Shown here piece by piece: positions 45,198-54,602 of a DNA stretch of 64,000 bases. Every line of letters begins with the position of its first letter. The first letter of the stretch is position 1. The notes beneath the pieces are model-generated. The model worked only from the letters and a program-made list of their open reading frames with translations. It had not been told where the DNA came from and ran no database searches. The stretch is from Megasphaera hutchinsoni (GTDB lineage: Bacteria; Bacillota; Negativicutes; Veillonellales; Megasphaeraceae), in assembly GCF_001553405.1 (NCBI RefSeq), contig NZ_KQ960952.1, positions 153,965-217,964 of the forward strand. Reading direction: 5' to 3'. The position numbers and the translations under genes were made by a program.

Positions 45198-45878
45198 ATG
45201 ATGAATACATCTTTTTTCAGGGAATCACATTTGAAATTAAGTCTATTTGCACTTCTGGGTGTATTATTAATAGGAATTCATTGGTATTTTCCTGATTTTT
45301 ATGAAACTATATGGCATTTAGCTATTACGGGGAATATTGAGGGAACCGTAGAGTATATACATTCTTTTGGCGTTTGGGCGGTTGTTATTAGCAGCTTTAT
45401 TACTATTTTTGTGACAATGGTAGGGGTATTGCCATCTATATTTATTTCTGCTGCAAACGGTGTGATTTTTGGCCTTGTAGGAGGTACGCTGATTTCTTGG
45501 CTATCAGAAACGATAGGAGTAACAATTAGTTTTATTTTAATGCGAACGTTATTTCATAGTACTGTCAAACAATGGATAACACATAAGCATCTTTTATTTA
45601 AATTAGATAAGTATAGTACTTTTTCTAACATGCTTTTAGCAAGAGCAATTCCCTATGCACCTAATGGAGTAGTTACGGCTTTAGGTGCAGTTAGTAGTTT
45701 GCGCTATAAAGAATATATAGCAGCATGTTTGATTGGAAAATTGCCATCGGTGGCATTTGAAGTGCTCGTGGGACATGATTTTATTTTATTCCGTAATCAT
45801 GGCAGTCGTTTAGTAGTTACCTTATTAGGAATTTCCATTTGTTATGCTATTATTATTTATTTTCGACGTAGAAAATAA
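45198..45878 (+). CDS. TVP38/TMEM64-family (VTT/DedA-like) membrane protein
   Basis: A 226-residue membrane protein with the VTT (SNARE-associated) domain: about six hydrophobic segments, GVLPSIFISAANGVIFGLVG (about 76-95), and RAIPYAPNGVVTALGAVSSL (about 149-168) with its Pro-rich re-entrant loop. Relatives are lipid scramblases or flippase-like proteins; the function here is not known. It lies 22 bases after the EamA gene. Confidence 0.88.
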   Translation: MMNTSFFRESHLKLSLFALLGVLLIGIHWYFPDFYETIWHLAITGNIEGTVEYIHSFGVWAVVISSFITIFVTMVGVLPSIFISAANGVIFGLVGGTLISWLSETIGVTISFILMRTLFHSTVKQWITHKHLLFKLDKYSTFSNMLLARAIPYAPNGVVTALGAVSSLRYKEYIAACLIGKLPSVAFEVLVGHDFILFRNHGSRLVVTLLGISICYAIIIYFRRRK

Positions 45879-45899
45879 TTGTAAAGGAGGTATATTATT

Positions 45900-46343
45900 A
45901 TGAAAAAAGAATACGAATTAGCTAAAAAATATCATTTAGAAGGAAATAATTGTGTTGAATCTATTGTTAAGACTTGTAATGACAGTATGCAATTACAATT
46001 ACCAGAGGAAGCCATTCGTATGGTATCTGGTTTAGGTGGTGGGTTGGGCCGTTCTGGCTGTGTATGCGGTGCATTAAGTGGCGCTTGTTTAGTATTGGGA
46101 TCATTAGTTGGTCGATTAGATCCAGCAGAAAAACCGCTACCGGAAGTCTATCAATATACGGGGGAATTTCACAATCGGTTTAAAAAACATTTTGGTACAA
46201 CTTGTTGCCGTAGCTTGAATAAATTACAATTTGGAACCCCTGAATATCGCAAATATTGTATTAACATTACTGCAACAGCGGCAGATATGCTTTCTGATTT
46301 CATTGAAGAAAAGGGGTTGCAAAAAAAGAATAGCATAAAATAA
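45900..46343 (+). CDS. C_GCAxxG_C_C family redox protein
   Basis: A 147-residue protein with a regular cysteine pattern: NNCVESIV (about 17-24), GRSGCVCGALSGAC (about 50-63, the GCAxxG-like core), TTCCRSL (about 100) and a later Cys in RKYCIN. The family is named after these cysteines, and members are thought to be redox-active or to bind a cluster. AAAGGAGG lies before the start. Function unproven. Confidence 0.88.
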   Translation: MKKEYELAKKYHLEGNNCVESIVKTCNDSMQLQLPEEAIRMVSGLGGGLGRSGCVCGALSGACLVLGSLVGRLDPAEKPLPEVYQYTGEFHNRFKKHFGTTCCRSLNKLQFGTPEYRKYCINITATAADMLSDFIEEKGLQKKNSIK

Positions 46344-46430
46344 ACGTTACGTAATTGAAAAGAAGTTTCAATATATAGTGACAAATTGATTAATATACAT
46401 TATGATAGTAGTAAAAAGGAGATGAATATA

Positions 46431-47870
46431 ATGTCTGAATTTTCAAGTTGTACTACTATTTTAGTTGGGAAATACGCTTCGTTAGACGGATCTACGTTAG
46501 TAGCTCGTAATGAAGATGGGCACGATGAACCAGAACCGCAACAATTTGTCGTGGTTCAACCAGAAAATCAACCCAAAGTGTATTATACATTCAAGGGCAA
46601 TGTAGAAATTCCATTACCGCCGAATCCTCTACGGTACACGGCTACACCAAATGCTATTTTAGAACATGGTATCTTTGGTGCATCTGGGATTAATAGTGCT
46701 AATGTTGCTATGTCAGCAACTGAAACGATTACAAGTAATCCGCGTGTTTTGGGAGCAGATCCGTATGTGGAAGCATCGTTGGGGGAAGCTGATTTATTAA
46801 CTATTGTTTTGCCATATATCAAAACGCCGCGGGAAGGTGTCTTACGCATGGGACAATTATTAGAACAATATGGTACTTTTGAACCCAATGGTATGGTGTT
46901 TAGTAATGCCGATGAAATTTGGTATATGGAAACATATGGTGGACACCATTGGGCAGCTATTCGTATTCCTGATGATTGTTATGTGGTAGCTCCGAATCGA
47001 TTGAATATAGATGTATTTGATTTTGATAATCCTGATGTATTATATTGCAAAGATTTACCTGATTTTATTGAACGTAACCATTTAAATCCTGATTTTGATG
47101 AACTAAATTTGCGTCATACTTTGGGAAGTTCCGATTATAAAGATGTGCAATATAATAATCCGCGTGCTTGGTATGTACAAAAATATTTTTCGGATACAAC
47201 ACGTTCTTATCATGAAAAATATCCCTTTGTAGATGATCCTGATTGCCCAGATTTACCGTTTATTTGTTATCCTAAGCAAAAGATTTCTATTGAAGATATA
47301 AAATGGGCCCTTTCATCTCATTATGAAGGAACTCCGTACGATCCATATGGAAACGGTAGTGAAGCTGATAGGAAAAAATATCGTGCTATTGGATTAAATC
47401 GAAATATGGAAGTACATGTTTTACAAATGCGTCCGAATGTACCTGCTGATATTGTTGGTATTCAATGGGTAGGTATGGCTTCTAATCCATATAATTGTAT
47501 GGTGCCTTTTTATACAGCTATTTCAGATACGCCTGCATCATATCGGGATACACCTATAAAATATGATCCTAATTATATGTATTGGTTAATTCAAACAATG
47601 GCAGTTATTGGCGACCGTAATTATACATTTTTCGGTACGCAGCATTATGATTTTGAAAAGAAGATGAGTGCGACGTTACGTCACATGCAACAGCAATATG
47701 ATAAGGAATTTATACAAAAGAACTTAAGTGGTATGGATGCCGTTGAATTTTTAACAAAAGCGAATCAAGAAATGGCAGATGCATTATTTGCTGCAGCAAA
47801 AGCGTTATTAGGAGATTTTGTTTGCACAGGTAGTCATAAAATGACATTGCGTTTTAATTTGGCCGATTAA
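46431..47870 (+). CDS. pepD: C69-family dipeptidase
   Basis: A 479-residue Ntn-hydrolase dipeptidase (peptidase family C69/U34). The nucleophile is probably Cys7 in SSCTTILVGKYASLDGSTLV, with NEDGHDEPEP following. No signal peptide is visible, so it acts in the cytosol; a short N-terminal extension before Cys7 may be removed autocatalytically. AAGGAG precedes the ATG at 46431. It probably supplies amino acids from peptides in a peptide-fermenting anaerobe. Confidence 0.93.
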   Translation: MSEFSSCTTILVGKYASLDGSTLVARNEDGHDEPEPQQFVVVQPENQPKVYYTFKGNVEIPLPPNPLRYTATPNAILEHGIFGASGINSANVAMSATETITSNPRVLGADPYVEASLGEADLLTIVLPYIKTPREGVLRMGQLLEQYGTFEPNGMVFSNADEIWYMETYGGHHWAAIRIPDDCYVVAPNRLNIDVFDFDNPDVLYCKDLPDFIERNHLNPDFDELNLRHTLGSSDYKDVQYNNPRAWYVQKYFSDTTRSYHEKYPFVDDPDCPDLPFICYPKQKISIEDIKWALSSHYEGTPYDPYGNGSEADRKKYRAIGLNRNMEVHVLQMRPNVPADIVGIQWVGMASNPYNCMVPFYTAISDTPASYRDTPIKYDPNYMYWLIQTMAVIGDRNYTFFGTQHYDFEKKMSATLRHMQQQYDKEFIQKNLSGMDAVEFLTKANQEMADALFAAAKALLGDFVCTGSHKMTLRFNLAD

Positions 47871-47878
47871 TAAAGAAT

Positions 47879-47922
47879 AAAAAAGTGGTGAGTAAGCATG
47901 CTTACTCACCACTTTTTTTTAT
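47879..47922. terminator. Bidirectional terminator between pepD and the permease
   Basis: AAAAAGTGGTGAGTAAG pairs with its perfect complement across CATG, ending in eight Ts on the plus strand and an A run at the other edge. It serves both converging genes. Confidence 0.88.
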
Positions 47923-49367
47923 TCTTTATCTCTTGAAAGATCAACTTCTTTTAAAGGAATAATATGTGTTTTGTGTTTGAGTTTGTGATATAGAAAAACA
48001 ATAAGAAAAATAGGAATACCAATATATACTACGGATGCACCATACCAGTCGATATGAGTGCCGAGAAAGGCGGAATAATTTTGTCCTGCCGTAATAATAA
48101 TACACATCATGAGTGCCAATAGGGGACCAAAGGGAAATAAAGTTGCTCGATAGGGTAGTTTACGTAAGTCCTTTCCTTGTGCGATGTAAGCTCGGCGAAA
48201 ACGATAATGGCAAAGGGCAATTCCAATCCATGTAATAAAACCGGCCATGCCACTAATGTTAACGAGCCAAGCATAAGCTTTTCCTTCACCAATAAGAGAA
48301 GTTAAAAAAGCAGCTAAGCCAAAGGCAGCAGTAGCTATTAACGCATTTACAGGAACGCCACGTTTGTTTAGTTTCAAAAAACATTTTGGTGCTTGCCCTG
48401 TTTCCGCGAGGGCATATAGCATACGCGTTGAAACATATAAACCTGAATTTCCTGCTGATAAAACGGCTGTTAAGATGACCGCATTCATGATAGAGGCAGC
48501 GGCAACTAATCCAAACCGTTCAAATACTAAGGTAAAAGGACTAATAGAAATATTGGCAATATCCGTATTTAGCAAATTAGGATCGGTATAAGGAATTAAA
48601 AATCCGATGACAATAAATGAGCCAAAATAGAATAATAAAATTCGCCAAAAAATAGAATGAACCGCACGAGGAATGTTTTTCTCTGGATCTTCACTTTCAC
48701 CAGCTGCAATACCAATCATTTCGGTGCCTTGAAAGGAAAACCCAGCGACCATAAATATTCCGAGCATTGAGGTAAAGCCGCCAACAAAAGGTGCATCTTT
48801 AATAAACCAATTGGTAAAACCAGGAGATTCACTAGGACCAATACCTAAAATAAGACAAGCCCCAGCAAAAAGAAAAACTAAAACAGTGACCACTTTAATA
48901 CCTGAAAATATAAATTCACTTTCACCATAGGAGCGGGTAGAAAGATAATTCAATAGAAAAAGGACTATTAAAAACAAACCACTCCATAGTGAGGCAGGTA
49001 ATTCGGGAAACCAATATTTCATAATTAATGAGCCAGCGACTAATTCAGCGGCTAAGGTAATTGCCCAATTAAACCAATAATTCCAGCCTAAGGCAAAACC
49101 TAACGATTTATCTACATAGCGATTGGCATACGTTTCAAAAGAGCCGCTGACAGGTAAGTACGCTGCCATTTCGCCAAGACTAGTCATGAGGAAATATACC
49201 ATAACCCCAATAAGTGCATATGCTACAAGGGCACCGCCTGGACCAGCAGAACTTACTGTTTCTCCACCAGCAACAAAAAGACCTGTACCGATGGCACCAC
49301 CGATGGCAATCATATTCATATGACGTGCTTTGAGGCTGCGGCGTAATTTCTGTTTTTCGTCTTTCAT
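47919..49367 (-). CDS. Amino-acid permease (APC superfamily, LysP-like)
   Basis: A 482-residue inner-membrane amino-acid:cation symporter with about twelve helices. The N-terminal LKARHMNMIAIGGAIGTGLF (about 12-31) is the AAT-family signature. SGSFETYANRYVDKSLGFAL and GFSFQGTEMIGIAAGESEDP (about 219-238) are closest to lysine-type permeases, but the substrate is inferred only. It is transcribed alone on the minus strand. Confidence 0.92.
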   Translation of the reverse strand: MKDEKQKLRRSLKARHMNMIAIGGAIGTGLFVAGGETVSSAGPGGALVAYALIGVMVYFLMTSLGEMAAYLPVSGSFETYANRYVDKSLGFALGWNYWFNWAITLAAELVAGSLIMKYWFPELPASLWSGLFLIVLFLLNYLSTRSYGESEFIFSGIKVVTVLVFLFAGACLILGIGPSESPGFTNWFIKDAPFVGGFTSMLGIFMVAGFSFQGTEMIGIAAGESEDPEKNIPRAVHSIFWRILLFYFGSFIVIGFLIPYTDPNLLNTDIANISISPFTLVFERFGLVAAASIMNAVILTAVLSAGNSGLYVSTRMLYALAETGQAPKCFLKLNKRGVPVNALIATAAFGLAAFLTSLIGEGKAYAWLVNISGMAGFITWIGIALCHYRFRRAYIAQGKDLRKLPYRATLFPFGPLLALMMCIIITAGQNYSAFLGTHIDWYGASVVYIGIPIFLIVFLYHKLKHKTHIIPLKEVDLSRDKE

Positions 49368-49524
49368 ATAATCACAACCTTTTACTATAATAAATAAAAA
49401 CTACTTTTCTATTATACAGAAACTTCAATGACCTGACAATTAAAATGAGCGTAAAATACAAATTTAGCATTATCATTTCAGGTATTATATGGAGATAATA
49501 GAAAATAAGGGAAGGCCAATAAAA

Positions 49525-49562
49525 AAAACACAACGCAGATATAAATATCTGCGTTGTGTTTT
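49525..49562 (-). terminator. Terminator of the tRNA-Ser gene
   Basis: A perfect 17-bp stem (AAAACACAACGCAGATA with its complement) around a short AT loop. On the minus strand it is followed by more Ts, directly after the tRNA. Confidence 0.85.
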
Positions 49563-49566
49563 CTTT

Positions 49567-49655
49567 TGGCGGAGCGGGTGGGATTCGAACCCACGAGACC
49601 TTTCGGTCCAACTGATTTCGAGTCAGCCCCGTTATGACCACTTCGATACCGCTCC
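49567..49655 (-). tRNA. tRNA-Ser (anticodon CGA)
   Basis: Class II tRNA of 89 bases with encoded CCA. Acceptor GGAGCGG/CCGCTCC, anticodon arm GCTGA-CTCGAAA-TCAGT giving anticodon CGA (reads UCG), and a long variable arm with stem GGACC/GGTCT. The rest of 49368-49732 holds no gene I can support. Confidence 0.94.
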
Positions 49656-49732
49656 ATATGACGCTTTGTTATTTTAGCATAAAAATATAGTAGCGTCAAT
49701 TATAAAATATTTAATATGTATAACTAAATAGA

Positions 49733-50386
49733 TTACTTTTTATTTTTTTTATTAGAAGCGTAATCGCCTATGCTTTGAATGAGATTTACTCCGACGATTA
49801 AAATAATAATAGTAATTAACATGATATCGCCTTGAAAGCGTTGATAACCGTAACGAATAGCAATATCACCTAAGCCGCCACCACCAATAGCACCAGCCAT
49901 AGCAGAAGAACCAATTAAATTAACGATTAATACGGTAACGTTATTAATAATTGTCGGTAGTGCTTCCGGTAATAATACTTTGCGAATAATTTGAAAAGGG
50001 GAAGCACCCATAGATTCAGCGGCTTCGACTAATCCAAAATCAACATCACGAATAGACGTTTCCACTAAACGACTTAAAAAAGGAATGGCAACGATGGTTA
50101 AGGGAACACAAGCAGCAGTGGTGCCAATAGAAGTACCAACGACTAGTCGTGTAAAAGGAATAATCGCAACCATTAAAATAATAAAGGGAATAGAGCGAAT
50201 AATATTAACGATAGCTCCTAATATTTGATGAATATGTTTATGTTGTAAAATATGATTTTTTGATGTTATAACTAATGTAACTCCCAAAGGAATACCGATG
50301 ATAGCGGCAATGATGGTAGAAACAATCACCATTATTAATGTTTCTTGAATTCCTTGGAGCATTAAATCAACAATTTCTAGGGACAT
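49733..50386 (-). CDS. metI: Methionine ABC transporter permease MetI
   Basis: A 217-residue permease with five membrane helices, partner of MetN. The EAA loop is EAAESMGASPFQIIRKVLLPEA (about 130-151, quoted in part as EAAESMGASP). It overlaps metN by 20 bases. The substrate-binding lipoprotein MetQ, often the third gene, is absent: a tRNA-Ser gene lies downstream instead. Confidence 0.93.
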   Translation of the reverse strand: MSLEIVDLMLQGIQETLIMVIVSTIIAAIIGIPLGVTLVITSKNHILQHKHIHQILGAIVNIIRSIPFIILMVAIIPFTRLVVGTSIGTTAACVPLTIVAIPFLSRLVETSIRDVDFGLVEAAESMGASPFQIIRKVLLPEALPTIINNVTVLIVNLIGSSAMAGAIGGGGLGDIAIRYGYQRFQGDIMLITIIILIVGVNLIQSIGDYASNKKNKK

Positions 50387-51410
50387 ATCCTAACACCTCA
50401 CTTTTTACGGGTAATGTTTTGATATAGGAATAGGCTTTTGCCTGTGTTTCCATATCGCCTAATATAATAATAACTAAATAGCCAAAGCGTTCGTTTTGGA
50501 TATAATCAATATTGCCATATAATACACTAACATTAATATTGAACTTGCGAACCACTGAAGCAACCAACGGATCACCTGTTAAAGCACCTTTAAACCGCAA
50601 ACGCACAAGCATGGAAAGGTTTGGCGCAGGTTGGGGAGAAATACCTAATTTTTTTAGTCCTTTTGGTAACTCCATATTAATAACTGATTTCACAAATTCT
50701 TGCATCGTTTCTGATTGAGGATTCGAAAATACATCCACCACACGACCGGATTCTTTGATGATACCGCCTTCAATAACGGCAACACGATGGCAAATATCTT
50801 TTACAACGCTCATTTCATGTGTAATTATAACAATGGTTATGCCTAAGCGCTTATTGATGTCTTGTAATAAATCTAAAATCGATTTTGTCGTTTGGGGATC
50901 TAATGCTGATGTAGCTTCATCACATAACAAAATTTTAGGATCGCTTGCCAATGCCCGCGCAATACCGACTCGTTGCTTTTGACCACCTGAAAGTTGGGAA
51001 GGGTAATTATATTTACGATCAGTTAAATTTACCAGTTCTAACAAATCGGATACCTTTTTCTCGATGGCTTCTTTGGAGGCTCCAGCTAATTCTAAAGGAA
51101 AGGCAATATTTTCAAATACCGTTCGAGAGGATAATAAATTGAAGTGTTGGAATATCATACCAATATGTTTTCGTTCTTCTCGTAATTGAGCTTCCGTTAA
51201 TGTGGTTAAATCTTTACCGTCAATAATGACGTTTCCCTCGGTTGGTTTTTCTAACATATTAATACATCTAACTAGTGTAGATTTACCGGCACCACTTTTG
51301 CCAATGATACCAAAAATTTCACTGTCTTCGATAGTTAAAGAAATACCTTTTAAAGCATTTACTTTTGCCTTACCGCTATATGTTTTGGTGATATTCTCTA
51401 AACGAATCAC
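50367..51410 (-). CDS. metN: Methionine ABC transporter ATP-binding protein MetN
   Basis: ATPase of the D/L-methionine importer, 347 aa. Walker A GKSGAGKST (about 37-45), signature LSGGQKQRVGIARALA (about 139-154), Walker B ILLCDEATSALDPQ. The C-terminal 80 residues form the NIL domain that senses methionine and inhibits uptake. The start is GTG at 51410, about nine bases after AAGGAG. It is controlled by the SAM-I riboswitch upstream. Confidence 0.96.
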   Translation of the reverse strand: MIRLENITKTYSGKAKVNALKGISLTIEDSEIFGIIGKSGAGKSTLVRCINMLEKPTEGNVIIDGKDLTTLTEAQLREERKHIGMIFQHFNLLSSRTVFENIAFPLELAGASKEAIEKKVSDLLELVNLTDRKYNYPSQLSGGQKQRVGIARALASDPKILLCDEATSALDPQTTKSILDLLQDINKRLGITIVIITHEMSVVKDICHRVAVIEGGIIKESGRVVDVFSNPQSETMQEFVKSVINMELPKGLKKLGISPQPAPNLSMLVRLRFKGALTGDPLVASVVRKFNINVSVLYGNIDYIQNERFGYLVIIILGDMETQAKAYSYIKTLPVKSEVLGYVPRNC

Positions 51411-51441
51411 AGTATCAACTCCTTTTTTTTAATAAACAAAT

Positions 51442-51470
51442 AAAAAAGACCATCAACAAGAATGATGGTC
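51442..51470 (-). terminator. Riboswitch-controlled terminator before metN
   Basis: Read on the minus strand, GACCATCA pairs with TGATGGTC, followed by six Ts. It lies between the SAM aptamer and metN. Confidence 0.85.
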
Positions 51471-51487
51471 TGTATTCTCACATAACA

Positions 51488-51580
51488 TCATCTGCCGGAA
51501 TGTTCCGTTGGATTTGGCACCTTCCCAAACTGGGGGTTGCCGCAACGTCATAAGGCCAGTCCCTCGGTTGCTCGCGATGA
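51488..51580 (-). promoter_or_regulatory. SAM-I riboswitch (S-box) of metNI
   Basis: On the minus strand P1 is TCATC with GATGA; GCGAGCA, GAGGGACTGGCC, CGGCAACC and GGTGCCAAATCC follow in S-box order, then the ATTCCGGCAGATGA end. SAM binding would stop transcription of methionine uptake. Confidence 0.95.
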
Positions 51581-51601
51581 ATTAAATTTATTGTTTGAGT
51601 T

Positions 51602-51630
51602 ATTCTATCATTTTAGATTATTTTTGTCAA
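51602..51630 (-). promoter_or_regulatory. Promoter of the metNI riboswitch unit
   Basis: On the minus strand TTGACA, exactly 17 bases, TAGAAT, about 20 bases upstream of the aptamer. Confidence 0.75.
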
Positions 51631-51745
51631 CGCAAAACTACTGCTTTTAAGTGCTTTTGAAAAAATTTCTTTTTATTTGTATGTATAATAGTGATATGGT
51701 ATAGTATAATTAATTGGTAAAGATAAGAAAAAATGAGGTGAAATA

Positions 51746-53749
51746 ATGTTTACTATGTTTATTGAGGGGGCACAGCAGGATATAAAGTTAATACTTATTC
51801 CTGTTATCATTTCTGCAATATTTCGATTTCTTTTTATTTATCTTTATGGAAATGGTGAAAAAAACGCTCTATATTATAAAAAAGTTCGTCTATCCCTGTG
51901 GTTTGGATTTTTGTGGGGGCTAGATTTTCATGCTTATGTATATTTATTATCGTTATTATGTATTACTATTCCTAGTGTTTTCGTGGTTTCATATGCAAAT
52001 ATAGCGGATTCTTTACGCTGTTTATGGGTGGTAGTATATGCTTTATGTTTATATGTGGCATTTATGGGGAAGATGATTTTTTATGGAGAATTTCATGATA
52101 TTTACAATCAAACGATGTTATTAGGAAAAAATGCAGATAAGGGTAATTTTGTCGATATCTTTTTACATCAATACCATGGATGGATAATTTTACTGGGGAT
52201 CATTCCGTATAGTATAATTGTTTATTTTCTTACTGCTGGTATTTTAGTTACACCTGTTATTCCCTATCTTTTGATTGATAATACTTTCCTTCGCTATCTT
52301 GTTAACTTTTTCTTTTTTGTCTTAGCTGGGGTGGGATTCTATTGGATTCGATACGGCGGACATTTATCTCATTTGTTTAAACCATCTAGGAATAATATGC
52401 CTACGTTGTTAAAAAATGATCCATTTTTTTCTAAAGCAACTGTTGATGATTTGATTGCGATTGAATTAGTATTGAAACAGCAAGAAAAAAAGATCTTAAA
52501 ACATACGGAGGAAGAGTCAACTCAAATATTAATCCCGTTATTTGGCAAAACAGATCAAATGAAAAATCGTGATTGGTCGTTTTTTCTGCGTCATGCTAAG
52601 GGTGCAAAAATACGAAAACCAAAGCATATATATTTCATTGTAGGAGAAAGTTATACGCAAGTTCCTTTTGATGAGAAATACAAAGACCTGCATTTAGTAG
52701 ATGGAGGAAAGGCATTTAGGCAAAGTGAACATACGATAGCGGTATCTAATTTTTTACCGGCAGGCTTGATTTCACAGCCGTCACTTGCAAGTTTATTCTC
52801 AGGTATTTTTGATGCTAATTTTGAAATTAATGAAATGCCCATATTTCAGCGAAAGCAAGTACCGACTGCATTTGCGGCACAAATGCAAAGATTGGGCTAT
52901 CATACGGCCTATTGGTATGGCGGCAATACGGCTTGGGCTAGTCTTGGCCGGTTTGGGAAAGCACAAGGGTTTGAAATACAGAAAGGGGCCCCTGAATTTT
53001 GCCCTAGTAATTCACCTCATACGTGGCTTGGTATTTATGATCACATATTTTTTGAAGGGTTATATGAAGAAATTTGTAAACTGGATCCAGAAATCCCTAT
53101 GTTCCATCTCATTTATACGACATCAAATCATCCCCCTTATACGATTCCAGTGGGTAAATTCGGATTTGATCCAGATCGGATTATGCCTAATTTATCAGCG
53201 GATATTCGACAGGACTCAAAATTATTAAATAATTTAGGTATGTATTGGTATGCCGATCATTATATGAGCCAATTTATACGTAAGGTACAGACGTTGGATG
53301 AAGATAGTCTGATCATTGTCACAGGAGACCATTCACGACTTATTATTCCTTTTAACACGGAAATGTATTCGCAAAAAAATCCAACTTTACGTGAAAAATA
53401 TTGTACATCTTTTGCTATGTATCATCCTGATTTACAGCAGTCTATGTTTTATCAAACTAAAATTGGTGGACATATGAATATTATGCCAACCGTATTAGAA
53501 TTAATTGCACCAGAAGGATTTGAGTATTATTCGATCGCACCGTCCTTTTTAGAACCTATTGATTCGGTTATAACCCCTTATCATTGGCTTACATCTGATA
53601 TGATTGGGTATTATGAAGACGCCATAGCGTCATCGTTAGAAGATACGGAAATGGAACAGACGAAGGGAATTACTTGTTTTTATAAAGAAAGGCAAGCATG
53701 GTGTGAATGGACGGCATGGGTAATCAAGCATCCCGAATTATTGCATTGA
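51746..53749 (+). CDS. Membrane-anchored sulfatase-fold transferase (LtaS/MdoB-like)
   Basis: A 667-residue inner-membrane enzyme of the alkaline phosphatase/sulfatase superfamily. Five or so membrane helices occupy residues 1-205; a long linker leads to the periplasmic catalytic domain (about 290-610). HIYFIVGESYTQVPF (about 294-308) is the first metal/substrate motif, ISQPSLASLFSGIF (about 343-356) the nucleophile region (Ser or Thr not fixed), and VTGDHSR (about 527-533) the Asp-His metal ligands. In a diderm it probably transfers phosphoglycerol or phosphoethanolamine to a glycan; lipoteichoic acid synthesis is unlikely. It sits 14 bases before a GT25 gene. Confidence 0.82.
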   Translation: MFTMFIEGAQQDIKLILIPVIISAIFRFLFIYLYGNGEKNALYYKKVRLSLWFGFLWGLDFHAYVYLLSLLCITIPSVFVVSYANIADSLRCLWVVVYALCLYVAFMGKMIFYGEFHDIYNQTMLLGKNADKGNFVDIFLHQYHGWIILLGIIPYSIIVYFLTAGILVTPVIPYLLIDNTFLRYLVNFFFFVLAGVGFYWIRYGGHLSHLFKPSRNNMPTLLKNDPFFSKATVDDLIAIELVLKQQEKKILKHTEEESTQILIPLFGKTDQMKNRDWSFFLRHAKGAKIRKPKHIYFIVGESYTQVPFDEKYKDLHLVDGGKAFRQSEHTIAVSNFLPAGLISQPSLASLFSGIFDANFEINEMPIFQRKQVPTAFAAQMQRLGYHTAYWYGGNTAWASLGRFGKAQGFEIQKGAPEFCPSNSPHTWLGIYDHIFFEGLYEEICKLDPEIPMFHLIYTTSNHPPYTIPVGKFGFDPDRIMPNLSADIRQDSKLLNNLGMYWYADHYMSQFIRKVQTLDEDSLIIVTGDHSRLIIPFNTEMYSQKNPTLREKYCTSFAMYHPDLQQSMFYQTKIGGHMNIMPTVLELIAPEGFEYYSIAPSFLEPIDSVITPYHWLTSDMIGYYEDAIASSLEDTEMEQTKGITCFYKERQAWCEWTAWVIKHPELLH

Positions 53750-53763
53750 GGAGGTAGGCGTGC

Positions 53764-54522
53764 ATGAAATGCTATGTATTAACCACGGCTAATGAAAAAA
53801 AACGTCAAGAACATGCGCAAGCTGAATTTACTAAAATAGGAATAAAACCGATTTTTTTTCAAGGTATTGATGGACGAATAATGTCTTCTGCACGATTAGG
53901 TGAAATCTCCAATAATACGGCGATGCTTCCTGGAGAAGTAGGGTGTGCGGCTAGTCATTTGCATATTCTTCGTGCATTTTTGCAATCAAAAGAAGAAGCG
54001 ATTTGTATATTTGAAGATGATGTTTGTTTTTCTACAACTATGACAGCTTCTTTATTATCAGCTATGCAAACATTTATTAGTCAACAAACTGGTGGAGCGG
54101 CATTGCTTTTAAGAAAAAGAAAACGATTAGGTAAAATGATTCAATCATATCAAGACATAAAAATATATGAATGTTTTCGTGCTAGTGGCGCTATTGCATA
54201 TATTATTAACAGAAAAGCAGCAGAAATAATTATTAACTTGAATACGCCCATACGCTTTCAAGCAGATAATTGGAAGGTTTTTATAGCTGCCGGTGCAATA
54301 TCTTTATATGCTTTAGATAATGATTTGTGTTTTGAGTGGGAAGAAGATGGTAAATATCGTAGTGTTGTGGGCGAATCATCTCTTCGAGCCTGCCATCAAT
54401 CATCACATAAAAAAATGGTACACCAATTTTTAAAATCGCAGGGAAAGACTACCTTTTTTGAATTTAAAGTATTGCTTAAGGCTTATTATTATGCGTGGTA
54501 TCGAATGATTACACGTCGCTAA
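53764..54522 (+). CDS. Glycosyltransferase family 25 (LOS/LPS-type)
   Basis: A 252-residue GT25 enzyme, a family best known for adding galactose in lipooligosaccharide. The family hallmarks GEVGCAASHLHIL (about 58-70) and the metal-binding FEDDV (about 86-90) are clear, after the short N-terminal motif YVLTTANEKKRQEH. The C-terminal tail is basic with aromatic residues. Its neighbour is a sulfatase-fold envelope enzyme, which suggests they modify the same surface glycan; inference. Confidence 0.88.
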   Translation: MKCYVLTTANEKKRQEHAQAEFTKIGIKPIFFQGIDGRIMSSARLGEISNNTAMLPGEVGCAASHLHILRAFLQSKEEAICIFEDDVCFSTTMTASLLSAMQTFISQQTGGAALLLRKRKRLGKMIQSYQDIKIYECFRASGAIAYIINRKAAEIIINLNTPIRFQADNWKVFIAAGAISLYALDNDLCFEWEEDGKYRSVVGESSLRACHQSSHKKMVHQFLKSQGKTTFFEFKVLLKAYYYAWYRMITRR

Positions 54523-54602
54523 TAAAGGGAAAGGTCTTTTTACTAGAATCTAATTTTATTTTGTGTTAGAATTACATATTATATGCAAAGGGGAGACCGT
54601 TC

